A DNA stretch of 64,000 nucleotides, from positions 62,001 to 126,000 of the forward strand of contig NZ_FNZM01000012.1 of the NCBI RefSeq assembly GCF_900109265.1, read 5' to 3'. Numbering within the stretch: position 1 is the first letter of the stretch; each line of letters begins with the position of its first letter. Under the pieces are notes generated by a model. That model searched no databases and had not been told where the DNA came from. It saw nothing but the letters and a program-made list of their open reading frames with translations. Origin of the DNA: Paraburkholderia tropica (GTDB lineage: Bacteria > Pseudomonadota > Gammaproteobacteria > Burkholderiales > Burkholderiaceae). Position numbers and translations under genes: made by a program. Below are positions 44,585 through 52,243 of the stretch, one piece after another.

Positions 44585-45520
44585 TCAGACGTTCGTTTTC
44601 TGCGCGTCCGCGAGCAGTTCCTGAGCGAGCGTGACGGCCACCTCGCCCGCCGGCGACATTGTGCGCTCGGCCAGCACCACGAGCGCGATATCGAGCCCCA
44701 TGCGCGGCGAATCGGCCACCTCGATGCGCTCGATCGTGCCCGCCGCCAGCTCGCGCCGCACCGACGACACCGTGCCGAACAGCAAGGCGTCGGTCTGCTC
44801 GACGAAGGACTTGAGCACCTGCAGATCGTTGCATTCGAGCTGCACGCCAATCGACTCGTGCGAGCGGATCTTCATGAGCCGATGCACGGCCGCGCGCATG
44901 AACGGCGGCAGCGGCACCGACACCAGCGGAAAGTCGCGCAGCACCGCCGTGCTCACCGCGCCGCGGCGCGTGAGCGGATGCCCGGCGCGCGCGAACCAGC
45001 CGCCGTCGTGCCGCTTGAGCGACTTGATGGCGAGCGCGGGATTGTCGGGCAGCACGCGCCGGTCGGTGACGAGAAAGTCGAGCTGTTCGGCCAGCAGCAT
45101 CTCGACCATCTGCATGCCCTGATTCACCGACACTTTCATCTCGACCGCCGGATGACGGCGCGACAGCGCCACCAGCAGGTCGGGCATGAGCACCATCGTC
45201 GGATACGGCCCGAGGCCCATGCGCACCTCGCCCGCTTCGTGCGACTTGAGCAGTTCGACGTCGCGCGTCAGGCAACTGGCCTCGAACAGCACGCGCCGCG
45301 CGCGCTCCACCACCGCCTTGCCCGCCTGCGTGACCGCCACGCCGCGCACCGCGCGGTCGAACAGGCGTAGTCCGAGTTCCTCTTCGATCGCCTGGATGCT
45401 GCGGCTCAGCGCGGGCTGGCTCAGATGCACGCGCTCGGCCGCGCGCGCGAAGCTGCGCTCCTCCGCGAGCGCCACCACGTGGCTCAAACGCCGGACACTC
45501 AGGTCATGCATGCCTTGCAA
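44585..45520 (-). CDS. LysR family transcriptional regulator
   Basis: 311-residue LysR protein with HTH LSHVVALAEERSFARAAERVHLSQPALSRSIQAIEEELGLRLFDRAVRGV at about residues 8-60. An effector domain follows (VRMGLGPYPTMVLMPDLLVALSRRHPAVEMKVSV, LDFLVTDRRVLP). The frame opens at 45520; the downstream ATG (MHDLSVRRLSH) is an alternative start. No divergent partner is adjacent, since the neighbour upstream is unrelated and convergent. Target unknown. Confidence 0.85.
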   Translation of the reverse strand: MQGMHDLSVRRLSHVVALAEERSFARAAERVHLSQPALSRSIQAIEEELGLRLFDRAVRGVAVTQAGKAVVERARRVLFEASCLTRDVELLKSHEAGEVRMGLGPYPTMVLMPDLLVALSRRHPAVEMKVSVNQGMQMVEMLLAEQLDFLVTDRRVLPDNPALAIKSLKRHDGGWFARAGHPLTRRGAVSTAVLRDFPLVSVPLPPFMRAAVHRLMKIRSHESIGVQLECNDLQVLKSFVEQTDALLFGTVSSVRRELAAGTIERIEVADSPRMGLDIALVVLAERTMSPAGEVAVTLAQELLADAQKTNV

Positions 45521-45633
45521 GCTCCCATCGGTGAGAATGCGTTTTTTGAATGTCCGAGCGTAGTCGCGAAACGCACCCGGCTCAAGCCGGATCCACCCTG
45601 AAGCTGCGCTTGCGCAGGCGTTCGTGCCTGCTT

Positions 45634-46290
45634 TCAGTCGTGCAACACGCCGAAGCGGCGCAGGTCGTGCTCGAGCGTGCCGGTATCGACGAACAAACAG
45701 GCGTGCAGCCCCGCGTCGAGCGCGCCTTGCACGTTCGCGTCGCTATCGTCGATGAAGAGGGTTTCGTGCGGCAGCGCGCCAAGATGCTCGACGCAGCCGA
45801 GGTAGGTCCGCGCGGCGGGTTTGACCGCGCCGAATTGCGCCGAGCCATAGACGCGCCCGCCGAACAGACGCGCGACGGGCGGATTCAGTGCGTCGAGGTG
45901 ATCGGTGACGAGACTGCCGTTGTTCGTCAGAACGGCGATGCGGCAGCGCTCGCCCGCGCGCGCGGCGAGCGCGAGCGTGGCGTCGTTGGGCGTGATCGAC
46001 GCGCGCCGCGACGCCAGCCAGGTCGCGCGGTCCATTGCGCAGCCGAGCAGTTCGCCGAGCGCGCGCAGATAGGCGTCGGGCGCGAGTTCGCCGGCATCGG
46101 CGCGCGCTTCGAGGCCGGAATCCCAGATCGCGGCGCGCACCGCGTCGGGCGCCGTGCCGGTGAGCGCCGCGAGATGTGCCGCGCGCGCGTCGCGGTCGTA
46201 GTGCGAAAGCACGCCTTCCATGTCGAACAGGACCGTGCCGATGTTGCCGCTTTGCGCCGTCGTCGCTGTCGCCGACGTTTTCGTTGCCAT
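45634..46290 (-). CDS. HAD superfamily hydrolase, YihX-like
   Basis: 218-residue HAD hydrolase. Motif I is VLFDMEGVLSHYD, where the first Asp is the nucleophile; the usual second Asp is replaced by Glu (DMEGV). Motif II is VLTNNGS, motif III is the Lys of FGAVKPAARTY, and motif IV is LFIDDSDANV. The helical cap (about residues 30-100) places it with YihX/epoxide-hydrolase-N-like phosphatases. The Glu at the D+2 position is unusual for phosphatases and more common in dehalogenase-like or inactive members. The ATG at 46290 has GGGAG upstream. Confidence 0.82.
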   Translation of the reverse strand: MATKTSATATTAQSGNIGTVLFDMEGVLSHYDRDARAAHLAALTGTAPDAVRAAIWDSGLEARADAGELAPDAYLRALGELLGCAMDRATWLASRRASITPNDATLALAARAGERCRIAVLTNNGSLVTDHLDALNPPVARLFGGRVYGSAQFGAVKPAARTYLGCVEHLGALPHETLFIDDSDANVQGALDAGLHACLFVDTGTLEHDLRRFGVLHD

Positions 46291-46472
46291 GGGCCGCTCC
46301 CGCTTCGAGTCATCGCCGATGATAGCGCCGCGCCGGGCGCGCGCGTGCGCCGATTGCTGCGCTGCGTCGGCGGGCGCACGCAGCGCTTGCCTGCGCGTAG
46401 TCGCGTGGTTACGTGGCGGGGTCACGTGGTCGCGCCCCGAAAGCGCGCGCCGATTCCGGGTAAACTGAACCG

Positions 46473-46772
46473 ATGGACAAATGCCGATACTGCGGAGAGC
46501 TGCGCGACGAGTGGGATTGCCACGGCGACGACTGCCGCCGCGCGATTTCGCAGGCGCTGCGCCGGCAGCGTCAGGGGTTGCCGATGGTGCCCAACGTCAT
46601 CCGCAACGAGATTCCCGCCAACGCCAGCACGGGCGAGATCATCAGCGTGCTCTCGCGTCAGCGCATGCGTGCGCGGCGCGGCAACGAGGAGCGCCGCGAA
46701 CGCAAGGCGCTCGATATCGCCGACGAGGCGGGTCGCGCGAACGCGCGCCAGACGCGCGCCGAAAAGCCTTAA
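46473..46772 (+). CDS. Small conserved-looking protein with CxxC-type cysteines
   Basis: 99-residue basic protein. The N-terminus MDKCRYCGELRDEWDCHGDDCRRAI carries four Cys and one His that could bind zinc. The rest is Arg-rich and probably helical (ISVLSRQRMRARRGNEERRERKALDIADEAGR). Codon use fits the genome. I cannot assign a family; a small DNA- or RNA-binding role is possible from the charge. Confidence 0.6.
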   Translation: MDKCRYCGELRDEWDCHGDDCRRAISQALRRQRQGLPMVPNVIRNEIPANASTGEIISVLSRQRMRARRGNEERRERKALDIADEAGRANARQTRAEKP

Positions 46773-46880
46773 AGCCCGACGATCTCCTGGCGGTATTGCG
46801 CGCACACGCGCCGCACGGCGGCGAGTGCGTGCGGCACCGGCAACGCCGCCATCGCGCGAAAGAAACCGTCGTGCCGCACG
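46769..46880 (-). pseudogene. C-terminal gene remnant, family unassigned
   Basis: A minus-strand open segment reads VRHDGFFRAMAALPVPHALAAVRRVCAQYRQEIVGL and a stop. It looks like the last 35 or so residues of a regulator or enzyme with normal codon bias. Its upstream part is missing, replaced by the plus-strand LysR remnant. Assignment is tentative. Confidence 0.35.
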
Positions 46881-47125
46881 GGCGAACAGCTTCGCACTGC
46901 TCAGGCAACTCGCGCTGCGCGGCGCGGGCGTGGCCGCGTTGCCGTCGCATCTGTGCGAGGACGACGTCGCGCGAGACACGCTGATCGAAGTGAAAACAGG
47001 CGGCGAAGCGGCTGCGGAAACCGGCCTCTTTATCGTCTTATCCGTCGCGACACGATATGAGCGCACGCGTGCGCGCGTTCGCTCACCATCTCGCGGAAAC
47101 GCTCGAAGCGCACGCAGTCGTCTGA
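46880..47125 (+). pseudogene. LysR regulator remnant (C-terminal part, frameshifted)
   Basis: The plus strand reads NSFALLRQLALRGAGVAALPSHLCEDDVARDTLIEV, the typical second lobe of a LysR effector domain, to GLFIV. One frame over it continues YPSRHDMSARVRAFAHHLAETLEAHAVV and a stop at 47125, the standard LysR C-terminus. One extra T at 47038-47039 causes the shift. The HTH and first lobe are absent. Confidence 0.75.
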
Positions 47126-47149
47126 TTGCGGGCGGTGTCGCCGTGTTAT

Positions 47150-47480
47150 CCACGCTCGTTCACCTCGCGCCTCAAGCCGCGCCGCCCCGCGATGCGGCAT
47201 GTCCAGCCCCGGCGCTTCGCAATGCGCCGCGACCAGCGGCGGCGCGCGGCCCGGCGGACGCACGATCGCGTAGTCGTTGGTCTGCGCCTCCACACTGGTG
47301 CCGGGACGATCGCCCGCCAGCCAGTCCGCGGGCAGTGCCGCGCGAATGCGGTTGCGCCCCGGCGGACTCGCGACCATCCAGCGCTCGTGTTGCTCGCGCG
47401 ACGGCTGGCGCAGCACATCGCCGAGCAGAATCGCCCGCACCGATCGCACGACCGCGCGCGGTAACGCCCACGGCAAGGTC
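47150..47480 (-). pseudogene. Class A beta-lactamase remnant (C-terminal part)
   Basis: The minus strand reads ILLGDVLRQPSREQHERWMVAS, then RIRAALPADWLAGDRPGTS, TNDYAIVRPPGRAPPLVAAH. This is recognisably the segment of class A beta-lactamases around the KTG motif (usual form RAGLPADWxxGDKTGTGxxGTxNDxAVxWPP). Here the KTG is RPG, and the Ser-x-x-Lys, SDN and Glu166 regions are gone. The fragment cannot be an active enzyme. Confidence 0.75.
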
Positions 47481-47621
47481 ACAAAGGCCCCACCGCCGCC
47501 CCCGACAATCGGGCCCAATCGAGCAAAAACCCCCGATCTGGCCTAAACTGGCGCCCTCGCAGGCGCGCTGTGCGCCGCTTCATTCCCGGATTCACCCCAG
47601 ATTCACCAGGCTCGACACACC

Positions 47622-48125
47622 ATGTTTTCGCTCACCGACTCCCTTCCCGCCGACAAACCCGCGCTCTACGCCACGCTCGCCGCCCAGGCGCGCGCGCTGA
47701 TCGAAGGCGAAACCGACGCGATCGCGAACGCGGCGAACTTCTCGTCGCTGGTCTACCACTCGCTCGACGGGCTGAACTGGGCCGGTTTCTACTTCTTCGA
47801 CGGCAAGGAACTCGTGGTCGGCCCGTTCCAGGGCAAGCCCGCCTGCGTGCGCATTCCGCTCGGCAAGGGCGTGTGCGGCACGGCGGCGCAGACGCGCGAG
47901 ACCCAGCTCGTGCCCGACGTGCACGCGTTCGCGGGCCACATCGCCTGCGATTCGGCTTCGCAATCGGAAATCGTGGTGCCGCTCGTGGCGGCGGACGGCA
48001 CGCTGATCGGCGTGTGGGACGTGGACAGCCCGCACCTCGCGCGTTTCGACGACGAAGACGCCAAGGGCATGGCCGAACTGTGCCGCGTGTTCATCGAATT
48101 CGGCTGGACGCGCGCCGCGCGCTAA
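47622..48125 (+). CDS. msrC: Free methionine-(R)-sulfoxide reductase (GAF domain)
   Basis: 167-residue GAF-domain enzyme. It contains the family's cysteines in PACVRIPLGKGVCGTAA and HIACDSASQSEIVVP, and the NWAGFYFFDGKELVVGPFQGKPAC start of the GAF fold. It reduces free methionine-R-sulfoxide with thioredoxin, protecting against oxidative damage. Length matches E. coli MsrC (about 165). It appears monocistronic. Confidence 0.9.
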   Translation: MFSLTDSLPADKPALYATLAAQARALIEGETDAIANAANFSSLVYHSLDGLNWAGFYFFDGKELVVGPFQGKPACVRIPLGKGVCGTAAQTRETQLVPDVHAFAGHIACDSASQSEIVVPLVAADGTLIGVWDVDSPHLARFDDEDAKGMAELCRVFIEFGWTRAAR

Positions 48126-48180
48126 ACGCTGCGCTTTTCTCGCGCGTTTTCCCCACGCGTTTACCCGCGCGGATATCTCA

Positions 48181-49137
48181 TCAGGATGACGAAGTATTTG
48201 CGCCTGCCTCGGCGCCCGACTTCAGAAAGTCGACGAAAGCGCGCAGCGGCGCGGGCGGATGCCGCCGCCCCGGGTAGTAGAGAAACGGCCCGGAAAACTG
48301 CGGCCACCAGTCCTCGAGCAGCGGCACCAGCGCGCCGCTCGCGAAATGCGGCTTGAGCATGTCCTCGAACATCGCGACCACGCCCGCCCCGCGCAGCGCC
48401 ATTTCGATCGCCAGATCGAGCGCCGCCGCGGGCTTCACCACCAGCGGCCCCGGCGGATCGAGACGCACCGTCTCGCCGTCGCGCTGATACTCCCAGATCG
48501 CCATCGCCCCGCCCGAAAACTGCACGCGCAGACAGGCGTGGTCGAGCAGATCGCGCGGATGCGCGGGCACGCCGCGCGCCGCCAGATAATCCGGCGACGC
48601 ACCCGTGGCGAAGCGCTGCACGGACGGCCCGATCGGAATCGCGATCATGTCCTGTTCGAGCCGCTCGTCGTAGCGAATGCCCGCGTGGCAGCCCGCCTGC
48701 AACACGTCGACGAAACCGTCTTCCACCACTACTTCCACGCGAATCTCGGGATAGGCGCGCGCGAAGCCCGCGAGAATCGGCGGCAGCACGCTGCGCGCGA
48801 CGTTGGCCGGCACGTTCACCCGCAGCACGCCCGCGGGCCGGTCGCGATAGCCGTTGAGCACGTCGAGCGCGGCCTTCATCTCGGCGAACAGCGGCGTGAT
48901 GGTGTCGAGCAGACTTTGCCCCGCCTCGGTCGGCGCGACGCTGCGCGTCGTGCGGTTCAGCAGCCGCAGACCCAGCCGGGTTTCGAGCCGCCGCACCGCC
49001 GTGCTCAGACTCGACGGCGAGACGCCGCCGGCGCGCGCGGCGTCGCGGAAACCGCCCGCGCGCGCCACGGCGACGAAGGCGGCCAGATCGTTCATTTCGA
49101 GGGCCGGATGGCCTTGCGGTCGGGTTTCGCGCGTCAT
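48181..49137 (-). CDS. LysR family regulator divergent from pdxI
   Basis: 318-residue LysR protein. The HTH is LAAFVAVARAGGFRDAARAGGVSPSSLSTAVRRLETRLGLRLLNRTTRSV, followed by a YbhD/DmlR-like effector domain (GVLRVNVPANVARSVLPPILAGFARAYPEIRVEVVVEDGF). The start is taken at the ATG 49137; MNDLAAF at 49095 or an upstream ATG at 49218 are alternatives. The last would lie inside the palindrome at 49218-49237. It is divergent from the aldo-keto reductase gene and probably controls it. Confidence 0.85.
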   Translation of the reverse strand: MTRETRPQGHPALEMNDLAAFVAVARAGGFRDAARAGGVSPSSLSTAVRRLETRLGLRLLNRTTRSVAPTEAGQSLLDTITPLFAEMKAALDVLNGYRDRPAGVLRVNVPANVARSVLPPILAGFARAYPEIRVEVVVEDGFVDVLQAGCHAGIRYDERLEQDMIAIPIGPSVQRFATGASPDYLAARGVPAHPRDLLDHACLRVQFSGGAMAIWEYQRDGETVRLDPPGPLVVKPAAALDLAIEMALRGAGVVAMFEDMLKPHFASGALVPLLEDWWPQFSGPFLYYPGRRHPPAPLRAFVDFLKSGAEAGANTSSS

Positions 49138-49217
49138 GATGAGGTCGAATCGGGACGAATCGGGTCGAGAAAAGCGGAATTCGGCGCAGACAGTTTGATG
49201 GGGGCGCCCATGCGCCA

Positions 49218-49237
49218 TTGTGCAAAATTTTGCACAA
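49218..49237. promoter_or_regulatory. Perfect 20-bp palindrome, probable LysR operator
   Basis: TTGTGCAAAATTTTGCACAA is completely self-complementary, centred at 49227/49228, with the LysR T-N11-A pattern inside. It lies 80 bp upstream of each divergent gene (LysR at 49137, pdxI-like at 49315). Confidence 0.72.
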
Positions 49238-49314
49238 CCCGTGCGGATCTGACGGGATTATCCACCAACGCGACTCAGTCCATACTGGCGCCATCCCTTT
49301 TCCAGGAGAACGCC

Positions 49315-50217
49315 ATGACCCAGCCGACCACCCCGCAGACCAGCCAGCAGACCACCCCGAGCCGCACCTTCGAATTCGCCGGCCGCACGGTCAACCGCAT
49401 GGGCTACGGCGCCATGCAGCTCGCCGGCCCCGGCGTGTTCGGGCCGCCCAAGGACCGCGCGGAGGCCGTCGCGGTGCTGCGCGAGGCGCTGGAACGCGGC
49501 GTGAACCACATCGACACGAGCGACTTCTATGGCCCGCACGTGACGAACCAGATCATCCGCGAGGCGCTGCATCCGTATCCCGCCGGCCTCACGATCGTCA
49601 CCAAGGTCGGCGCCGTGCGCGACGACCAGGGCGGCTGGCTGCCCGCGCACGATCCCGACGACATCGAGCGCGCCGTGCACGACAATCTGCGCAATCTGGC
49701 GCTCGATGCGATCGACGTCGTGAACCTGCGCATCATGGGCGACGTGCACAAGCCCGCCGAAGGCCCGGTCGAACCGCAGATGGAAAGGCTCGCGCGCCTG
49801 CGCGAGCGCGGCCTCGTGCGTCATATCGGCCTGTCGAACGCGACCGCGAAACAGGTCGCCGACGCCGAGCGCATCGCGCCCATCGCCTGCGTGCAGAACC
49901 ACTACAACCTCGTCAATCGCGCCGACGACGCCCTCGTCGACGCGCTCGCCGCGCGCGGCATCGCGTGGGTGCCGTTCTTTCCGCTCGGCGGTTTCACGCC
50001 GATCCAGTCGACGGCGCTCTCGACCCTCGCGCGATCACTCGACGCCACGCCGATGAGCGTCGCGCTCGCCTGGCTGCTGCACCGTTCGCCCAATATTCTG
50101 CTGATTCCGGGTACGTCGTCGCGTGCGCATCTGCGCGAAAACCTGCGCGCGCAGGATCTCGAACTGAGCGCGGACGTGCTCGCGAAACTCGATGCGATCG
50201 GCAACCCGTCTGCGTGA
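49315..50217 (+). CDS. pdxI: Aldo/keto reductase, PdxI/YdbC-like pyridoxal reductase
   Basis: 300-residue aldo-keto reductase. The catalytic Asp and Tyr lie in NHIDTSDFYGPHVTNQIIREAL and the Lys in LTIVTKVGA. From memory it matches E. coli YdbC (PdxI) nearly end to end: VNRMGYGAMQLAGPGVFGPPKDR, AVHDNLRNLALDAIDVVNLR, GLVRHIGLSN, VQNHYNLVNRADDA, WVPFFPLGGFTPIQS and SPNILLIPGTSS. PdxI reduces pyridoxal to pyridoxine with NADPH. The AGGAGA at 49304-49309 supports the ATG. It is divergent from a LysR gene across a 20-bp palindrome. Confidence 0.87.
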   Translation: MTQPTTPQTSQQTTPSRTFEFAGRTVNRMGYGAMQLAGPGVFGPPKDRAEAVAVLREALERGVNHIDTSDFYGPHVTNQIIREALHPYPAGLTIVTKVGAVRDDQGGWLPAHDPDDIERAVHDNLRNLALDAIDVVNLRIMGDVHKPAEGPVEPQMERLARLRERGLVRHIGLSNATAKQVADAERIAPIACVQNHYNLVNRADDALVDALAARGIAWVPFFPLGGFTPIQSTALSTLARSLDATPMSVALAWLLHRSPNILLIPGTSSRAHLRENLRAQDLELSADVLAKLDAIGNPSA

Positions 50218-50331
50218 ATCGCCAGGGCTGATCGGATGAATCAAGGCGACCCGCGTGAGCGTGCACGCGGGAATGCGCCTTGCGTGAGACACGGTTTGGC
50301 GCGATGACGGCGCGAAACCGGAGAAGCGGCG

Positions 50332-50778
50332 ATGAACACGCTGCGCATCAGATCGAGGACGGCAAGCTGTATGGCGATACTGGGCGCCTGCGCGGTTTCA
50401 CTCGGTTACGGACTCGACGCCCAGGCCGCGGGTCCCTTCGACGGCGCGTGGAACGTCACGCTCAATTGCCCGACCGCGCCTGACAATACATTGAGTTATA
50501 CCTGGCAATTCCCCGCCACCGTGGTGCAGGGCGTGCTGCATGGCGAACATGGCTTGAAGGACGGAGGCGGCTGGCTCACGCTCGACGGCAAGATCGAGCC
50601 CGACGGTTCCTCCACGCTCATGGCGAATGGACTCACGAATGCGCCCGCGTATGCGGTCGGTCATCCGCAGCCGCGCACGCCGTACACGTACGAAGTGAGC
50701 GCGCATTTCGACGCGGCTTCGGGCAGCGGCCAGCGCACCACCACGCGGCATTGCGATTTTGTTTTCGTGAAGCAGTGA
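50332..50778 (+). CDS. Secreted protein of unknown function
   Basis: 148-residue protein with a signal peptide ending near DAQAA (MAILGACAVSLGYGLDAQA). The mature part has two Cys (LNCPTAP and TRHCDFVF) and strand-rich sequence (GPFDGAWNVTLNCPT, WQFPATVVQGVLHGEHGLKDGGGWLTLDGKIEPDGSSTLMANGLT). This looks like a small lipocalin-like beta-barrel; no family recognised. GGAGAAGCGGCG precedes the ATG. Confidence 0.7.
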   Translation: MNTLRIRSRTASCMAILGACAVSLGYGLDAQAAGPFDGAWNVTLNCPTAPDNTLSYTWQFPATVVQGVLHGEHGLKDGGGWLTLDGKIEPDGSSTLMANGLTNAPAYAVGHPQPRTPYTYEVSAHFDAASGSGQRTTTRHCDFVFVKQ

Positions 50779-50833
50779 GCGCCGCTAATCCGGTCGATCG
50801 AAGATGACGCAACGTTGACGCATCGATTACGCA

Positions 50834-50862
50834 TAAAAAAACCGCGGCCCGAAGACCGCGGT
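50834..50862 (-). terminator. Intrinsic terminator of the 71-residue gene
   Basis: ACCGCGG (50841-50847) pairs with CCGCGGT (50856-50862) and is followed on the minus strand by at least six T. It lies 83 bp past the stop at 50945. Confidence 0.75.
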
Positions 50863-50944
50863 GCATGAGCGCTTGTCACTCCCGGCTGCCGTGAATCACG
50901 GCGCATCACCGATGCATCAAGGCGGAAACTTCGCCTGCGCCGGC

Positions 50945-51160
50945 TCAGGTTTGCGAATCCGTGGCGGCCGCGTCGCCGTCGTCGGCCTGCTTTTCATCTT
51001 CCTTCTTTTCGACCATGTTCTCGAGCGCCCCCGCGCCTTCGAAGCCCGCGACCGCGGCGGCCGCCTTCGTCAAAAAGCCCGCGTTCGGATCGACTTTCTC
51101 GGCCGCTTCCACCGCGGCCACCGCGCCAGCCACTTCACCCAACTTGTCCAGAATGCCCAT
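50945..51160 (-). CDS. Small Ala/Glu-rich protein of unknown function
   Basis: 71-residue protein. The first half is helical and Ala-rich (MGILDKLGEVAGAVAAVEAAEKVDPNAG, AAAAVAGFEGAGALENM) and the tail is acidic and disordered (KKEDEKQADDGDAAATDSQT). GAGGGG stands 5 bp before the ATG at 51160, so this start is preferred over longer frames. It has its own terminator at 50834-50862. It resembles small cytosolic stress or phasin-like proteins only in composition. Confidence 0.65.
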   Translation of the reverse strand: MGILDKLGEVAGAVAAVEAAEKVDPNAGFLTKAAAAVAGFEGAGALENMVEKKEDEKQADDGDAAATDSQT

Positions 51161-51350
51161 TTGACCCCTCCGGTTTGCCCGATTTCCGATCACTGCTGTC
51201 CATCCCTGCTGCCTGCCTGTCGAGATGCGGGCCGCACAGACACCGTTGCCGCCGCACCTTTCTCCCATTGCGCTCACCACGCTCGCCGAGCATCGGCGTT
51301 GATGCATTCTGGGCGCGACCGACTGGCAGAGCAATCATAAATCTCCTTGT

Positions 51351-51364
51351 TTAACAATGGTTAA
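51351..51364. repeat. Short inverted repeat upstream of the sRNA promoter
   Basis: TTAAC and GTTAA flank AATG, about 23 bp before the -35 element at 51387. It could be a regulator site controlling the small transcript. Confidence 0.35.
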
Positions 51365-51386
51365 CGGTTGAATCCGCAGACAAATA

Positions 51387-51415
51387 TTGATCCTCGCCAA
51401 AGCCCTGCCTATACT
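51387..51415 (+). promoter_or_regulatory. Sigma-70-type promoter of the small transcript
   Basis: TTGATC (51387-51392) and TATACT (51410-51415) are separated by exactly 17 bp, close to the consensus. Transcription should begin at about 51421-51423. Confidence 0.7.
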
Positions 51416-51421
51416 GGATTC

Positions 51422-51480
51422 GTCTCCTCCATGTCTCTATCGACGTGGTTCAAGCCCGCCTTCATCGCGGGCTTTTTTCT
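51422..51480 (+). ncRNA. Candidate small RNA (or lysE leader with terminator), about 60 nt
   Basis: A near-consensus promoter at 51387-51415 is followed within 60 bp by a strong intrinsic terminator (stem 51452-51459/51467-51474 and a long T-run). This predicts a short RNA whose 5' end carries an unpaired TCTCCTCC (51423-51430), complementary to Shine-Dalgarno sequences and typical of Hfq-dependent repressing sRNAs. No gene in this stretch is supported. The lysE gene starts 120 bp further on, so the element might instead be an attenuator in its leader. Confidence 0.55.
51452..51478 (+). terminator. Intrinsic terminator of the candidate sRNA
   Basis: AAGCCCGC (51452-51459) pairs with GCGGGCTT (51467-51474) around a 7-nt loop, followed by TTTT and CTTTT. 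Confidence 0.85.
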
Positions 51481-51601
51481 TTTGCGGCCCCGGAATCGGT
51501 CCATGACTGGCCAGATGCCGGCCAGAGACCGGTCGCTGCGGACGTGCGCGCACTGGCATAATCGACGTTTCGCCTACTTTTTTCTTACGTCCGCCGTCGC
51601 A

Positions 51602-52243
51602 ATGAACCTGCATACCTGGTGGCTTTTCCTCGCCACGGTCTTCGTCGTCTGTGACATCCCCGGTCCCAACATGCTGCTGATCATGTCGCACGGCGCCCAG
51701 TACGGCCTGCGCCGCACGAGCGCGACCATGGGCGGCTGCCTGTCCGCGCTCGTGCTGATGCTCGCGGTCTCCGCCGCCGGGCTCGGGGTGTTCCTGCAGG
51801 CTTGGCCGACGATGTTCAACGTGCTGCGCTTCATCGGCGCGGCCTATCTCGTGTACCTGGGCGTGAAGGCCTGGGGCGCGCCCGTCGAAGAACACGCCGC
51901 CAGCAACGCTGAAGCAGAGACGCTCGCCGCCCGCCCGGCGCGCTCGCCCGCCACGCTGTTCCGCAATGGCTTCCTCGTTGCCAGCAGCAATCCGAAGGCG
52001 ATCCTGTTCGCCGCCGCGCTGCTGCCGCAGTTCATCGACGCAAGCCGCCCGACGCTGCCGCAGTTCGGCGTGCTGGTGGCGACCTTCGCGGTCTGCGAAG
52101 TGAGCTGGTATCTCGTGTACGCGGGCTTCGGCACGCGCATTGGCGCGACGCTCAAGAGCCGCCGCGTGGCGAAGGCGTTCAATCGCGTGACGGGCGGCGT
52201 ATTCGTCGGCTTCGGCGCGATGATGGCGTTGATGCGGCAGTAA
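51602..52243 (+). CDS. LysE/RhtB family amino-acid exporter
   Basis: 213-residue membrane protein with six helices and the family start WWLFLATVFVVCDIPGPNMLLIMSHGAQYGLRRTSATMGG (PGPN motif). The C-terminal half has NGFLVASSNPKAILFAAALLPQFID. These proteins export basic amino acids, homoserine or threonine; the substrate here is not determined. The frame remains open back to 51368, but that part overlaps a promoter and terminator, so the start is taken at the ATG 51602, where homology begins. Confidence 0.86.
   Translation: MNLHTWWLFLATVFVVCDIPGPNMLLIMSHGAQYGLRRTSATMGGCLSALVLMLAVSAAGLGVFLQAWPTMFNVLRFIGAAYLVYLGVKAWGAPVEEHAASNAEAETLAARPARSPATLFRNGFLVASSNPKAILFAAALLPQFIDASRPTLPQFGVLVATFAVCEVSWYLVYAGFGTRIGATLKSRRVAKAFNRVTGGVFVGFGAMMALMRQ

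Noticed and set aside
46880..47480. Reading the LysR and beta-lactamase remnants as a penR/penA pair
   Set aside because: penR and penA are divergent, while these remnants point tail to tail, and the LysR fragment does not resemble the AmpR/PenR C-terminus.
51368..51601. Extension of the lysE gene upstream to 51368
   Set aside because: The added region contains a promoter, an intrinsic terminator and no transporter homology; the family start is at 51602.
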